The notes beneath the pieces were generated by a model. That model did not search any database. It had not been told where the DNA came from and saw only the letters and a list, made by a program, of their open reading frames with translations. A stretch of 21,886 nucleotides of DNA, from contig LLCB01000567.1 of the NCBI GenBank assembly GCA_001414345.1, positions 1 to 21,886 on the forward strand, in the 5' to 3' direction. The translations under genes and the position numbers were made by a program. Of the stretch, positions 21,020 through 21,886 are shown one piece after another. This stretch comes from Hymenoscyphus infarciens. Lineage: Eukaryota; Ascomycota; Leotiomycetes; Helotiales; Helotiaceae. Every line of letters begins with the position of its first letter. Position 1 is the first letter of the stretch.

Positions 21020-21886
21020 TTAAACTTAAAAAATTCGTTATTACTAAATTACTAAGCTTATATTATATAGTATAATTATCTCTTAGCCTTTTTAACTTTA
21101 TACTAGCTTATAATATAATAATAGAATAGTATATACTTAAAGTCGTTCTATATAGAATTCTTTATCTATACTCTTATAAAATATTACCTCTTTAAAAACT
21201 AATACTATAATCTTTATTATCTTAACTAGATCTTATCTCTCTTTTAAGATTATAGTCTTACTTTTAAATTTATCTATATCTTTTAAGATTATAGATTCTA
21301 AGCTTCTAACTAAATCTTATATACTTTTTATAACTTTAAAGATTAATTCTTCTATTAATCCTACCTTTATAGAAGTTATAAACTATTTCTAAGCCTTTTC
21401 TCCTACTTTAGCTAGTAATAGAATTAGTTTCTTAATTAAAGTAACCCTTTTTAAAGTTTATTATAGTTCTTTAATTAAATTATCTCTATTAATTATAAAA
21501 GTCTATAGTTTATTAAGATCTTAGTCTAGCTTTAAAAATATAGATAATAAGTCTTTACCTTTAAGTATTAAATTATATTTATTTTAAAATTAACTATCTT
21601 TTTAAATATTATTAGTTACCTTAGTAGTAAACTCTTATTACCTAGGAACACCCTCTACTTACTTATTATTAGAAGTTAAATAGTCTTAGAACTTAAGAGA
21701 ATTTTATTACTAGTTTTCCTTTTTAGTAAATTATTTTTTAAAATACTAGAGTTATTCTCTAATAATAATATATCTACTACTTAGTAGAAGAATAGTTCTT
21801 TAACTTAAAAGCTAGCTACTTAAAGTAGAAATATAAGCTTATAATCTTCTTACTTATTATTAATATAAATTTTCTATATAAGATAT
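21020..21886. other. RIP-saturated DNA, relic may continue but unproven
   Basis: CpG sites persist only to about 21145, after which the sequence is saturated again. Extending the relic frame to about 21450 gives one stop per 8 codons, no better than background. The 15-bp motif CTTTTAAGATTATAG occurs twice 39 bp apart (21241 and 21280), a short direct repeat. No gene can be supported at the right edge. Confidence 0.55.

Noticed and set aside
1..21886. Mitochondrial, apicomplexan or other naturally AT-rich genome
   Set aside because: Such genomes keep abundant CpA, TpG and ATG. The selective loss of CpA/TpG with retention of CT, CC and AG points to RIP, not simple AT bias.
1..21886. Promoters, TATA boxes, terminators and origins
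   Set aside because: TATA-like and T-run motifs occur everywhere by composition, so none can be distinguished from background.
1..21886. Reverse transcriptase or integrase signature motifs
   Set aside because: I looked for mutated YxDD-like and DGQTER-like strings in several places (for example near 7133 and 14200) but every candidate was ambiguous, so no retroelement class is claimed.
1..21886. tRNA or rRNA genes
   Set aside because: No conserved tRNA T-arm (GTTCRA) with matching stems and no rRNA core sequence was seen. The loss of TpG and CpA would in any case destroy them.

Overview
The window is extremely A+T-rich (about 80% by eye) and carries a very specific mutational signature on both strands. 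CpA and TpG are almost gone: by hand I count roughly 30 CpA and 20 TpG in 21.9 kb, where base composition alone would give many hundreds of each. TpA is correspondingly in excess. The surviving C is almost always followed by T, C or occasionally G, and the surviving G is almost always preceded by A. This is the footprint of repeat-induced point mutation (RIP), the C-to-T process at CpA that filamentous ascomycetes apply to duplicated DNA. I therefore read the window as a RIP-saturated, AT-rich heterochromatic block of a filamentous ascomycete (Pezizomycotina). I cannot name the genus. ATG occurs only four times on the + strand and TGA only three times, so no intact protein-coding gene is possible here, and I see no RNA gene.

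Layout. From 1 to 1170 there is a minisatellite with 44/47-bp units that runs off the left edge; each unit is built from two different inverted repeats. Decayed remnants continue to about 1535. From 1536 to 2560 lies a stretch with noticeably more surviving CpA, TpG and CpG. From 2561 to 7700 the DNA is saturated and largely featureless, with a 31-bp GA tract (4205), a short N/S/K-type frame (6925-7107) and small tandem repeats (6894, 7303, 7453). Stop-poor, possibly once-coding frames follow at 7717-8151 and 9193-9438. An exact 48-bp x 7 tandem array (10602-10937) is followed by a 12-bp x 5 array (10967-11026) and an Asn/Thr/Ser-type frame with 57-bp repeats (11950-12465).

The two best relics of real genes are a minus-strand frame at 14035-12540 and a plus-strand frame at 18760-20214 that continues, one frame over, at 20207-21019. 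Their stop density is about one per 12-15 codons, against one per 7-8 in the unrelated frames I checked. In each, the in-frame TAA/TAG are best explained as mutated CAA/CAG/TGG codons. The second relic ends in 60-bp/18-bp tandem repeats that have kept many CpG and CpA sites and show intermediate stages of mutation copy by copy.

Nothing here works together as a functional system. The region is a graveyard of duplicated, presumably transposon-derived sequence, silenced and mutated, in which new tandem arrays appear to have expanded after the mutation had run its course. I did not recognise the family of any relic. I saw no LTR pair, terminal inverted repeat or target-site duplication by eye.
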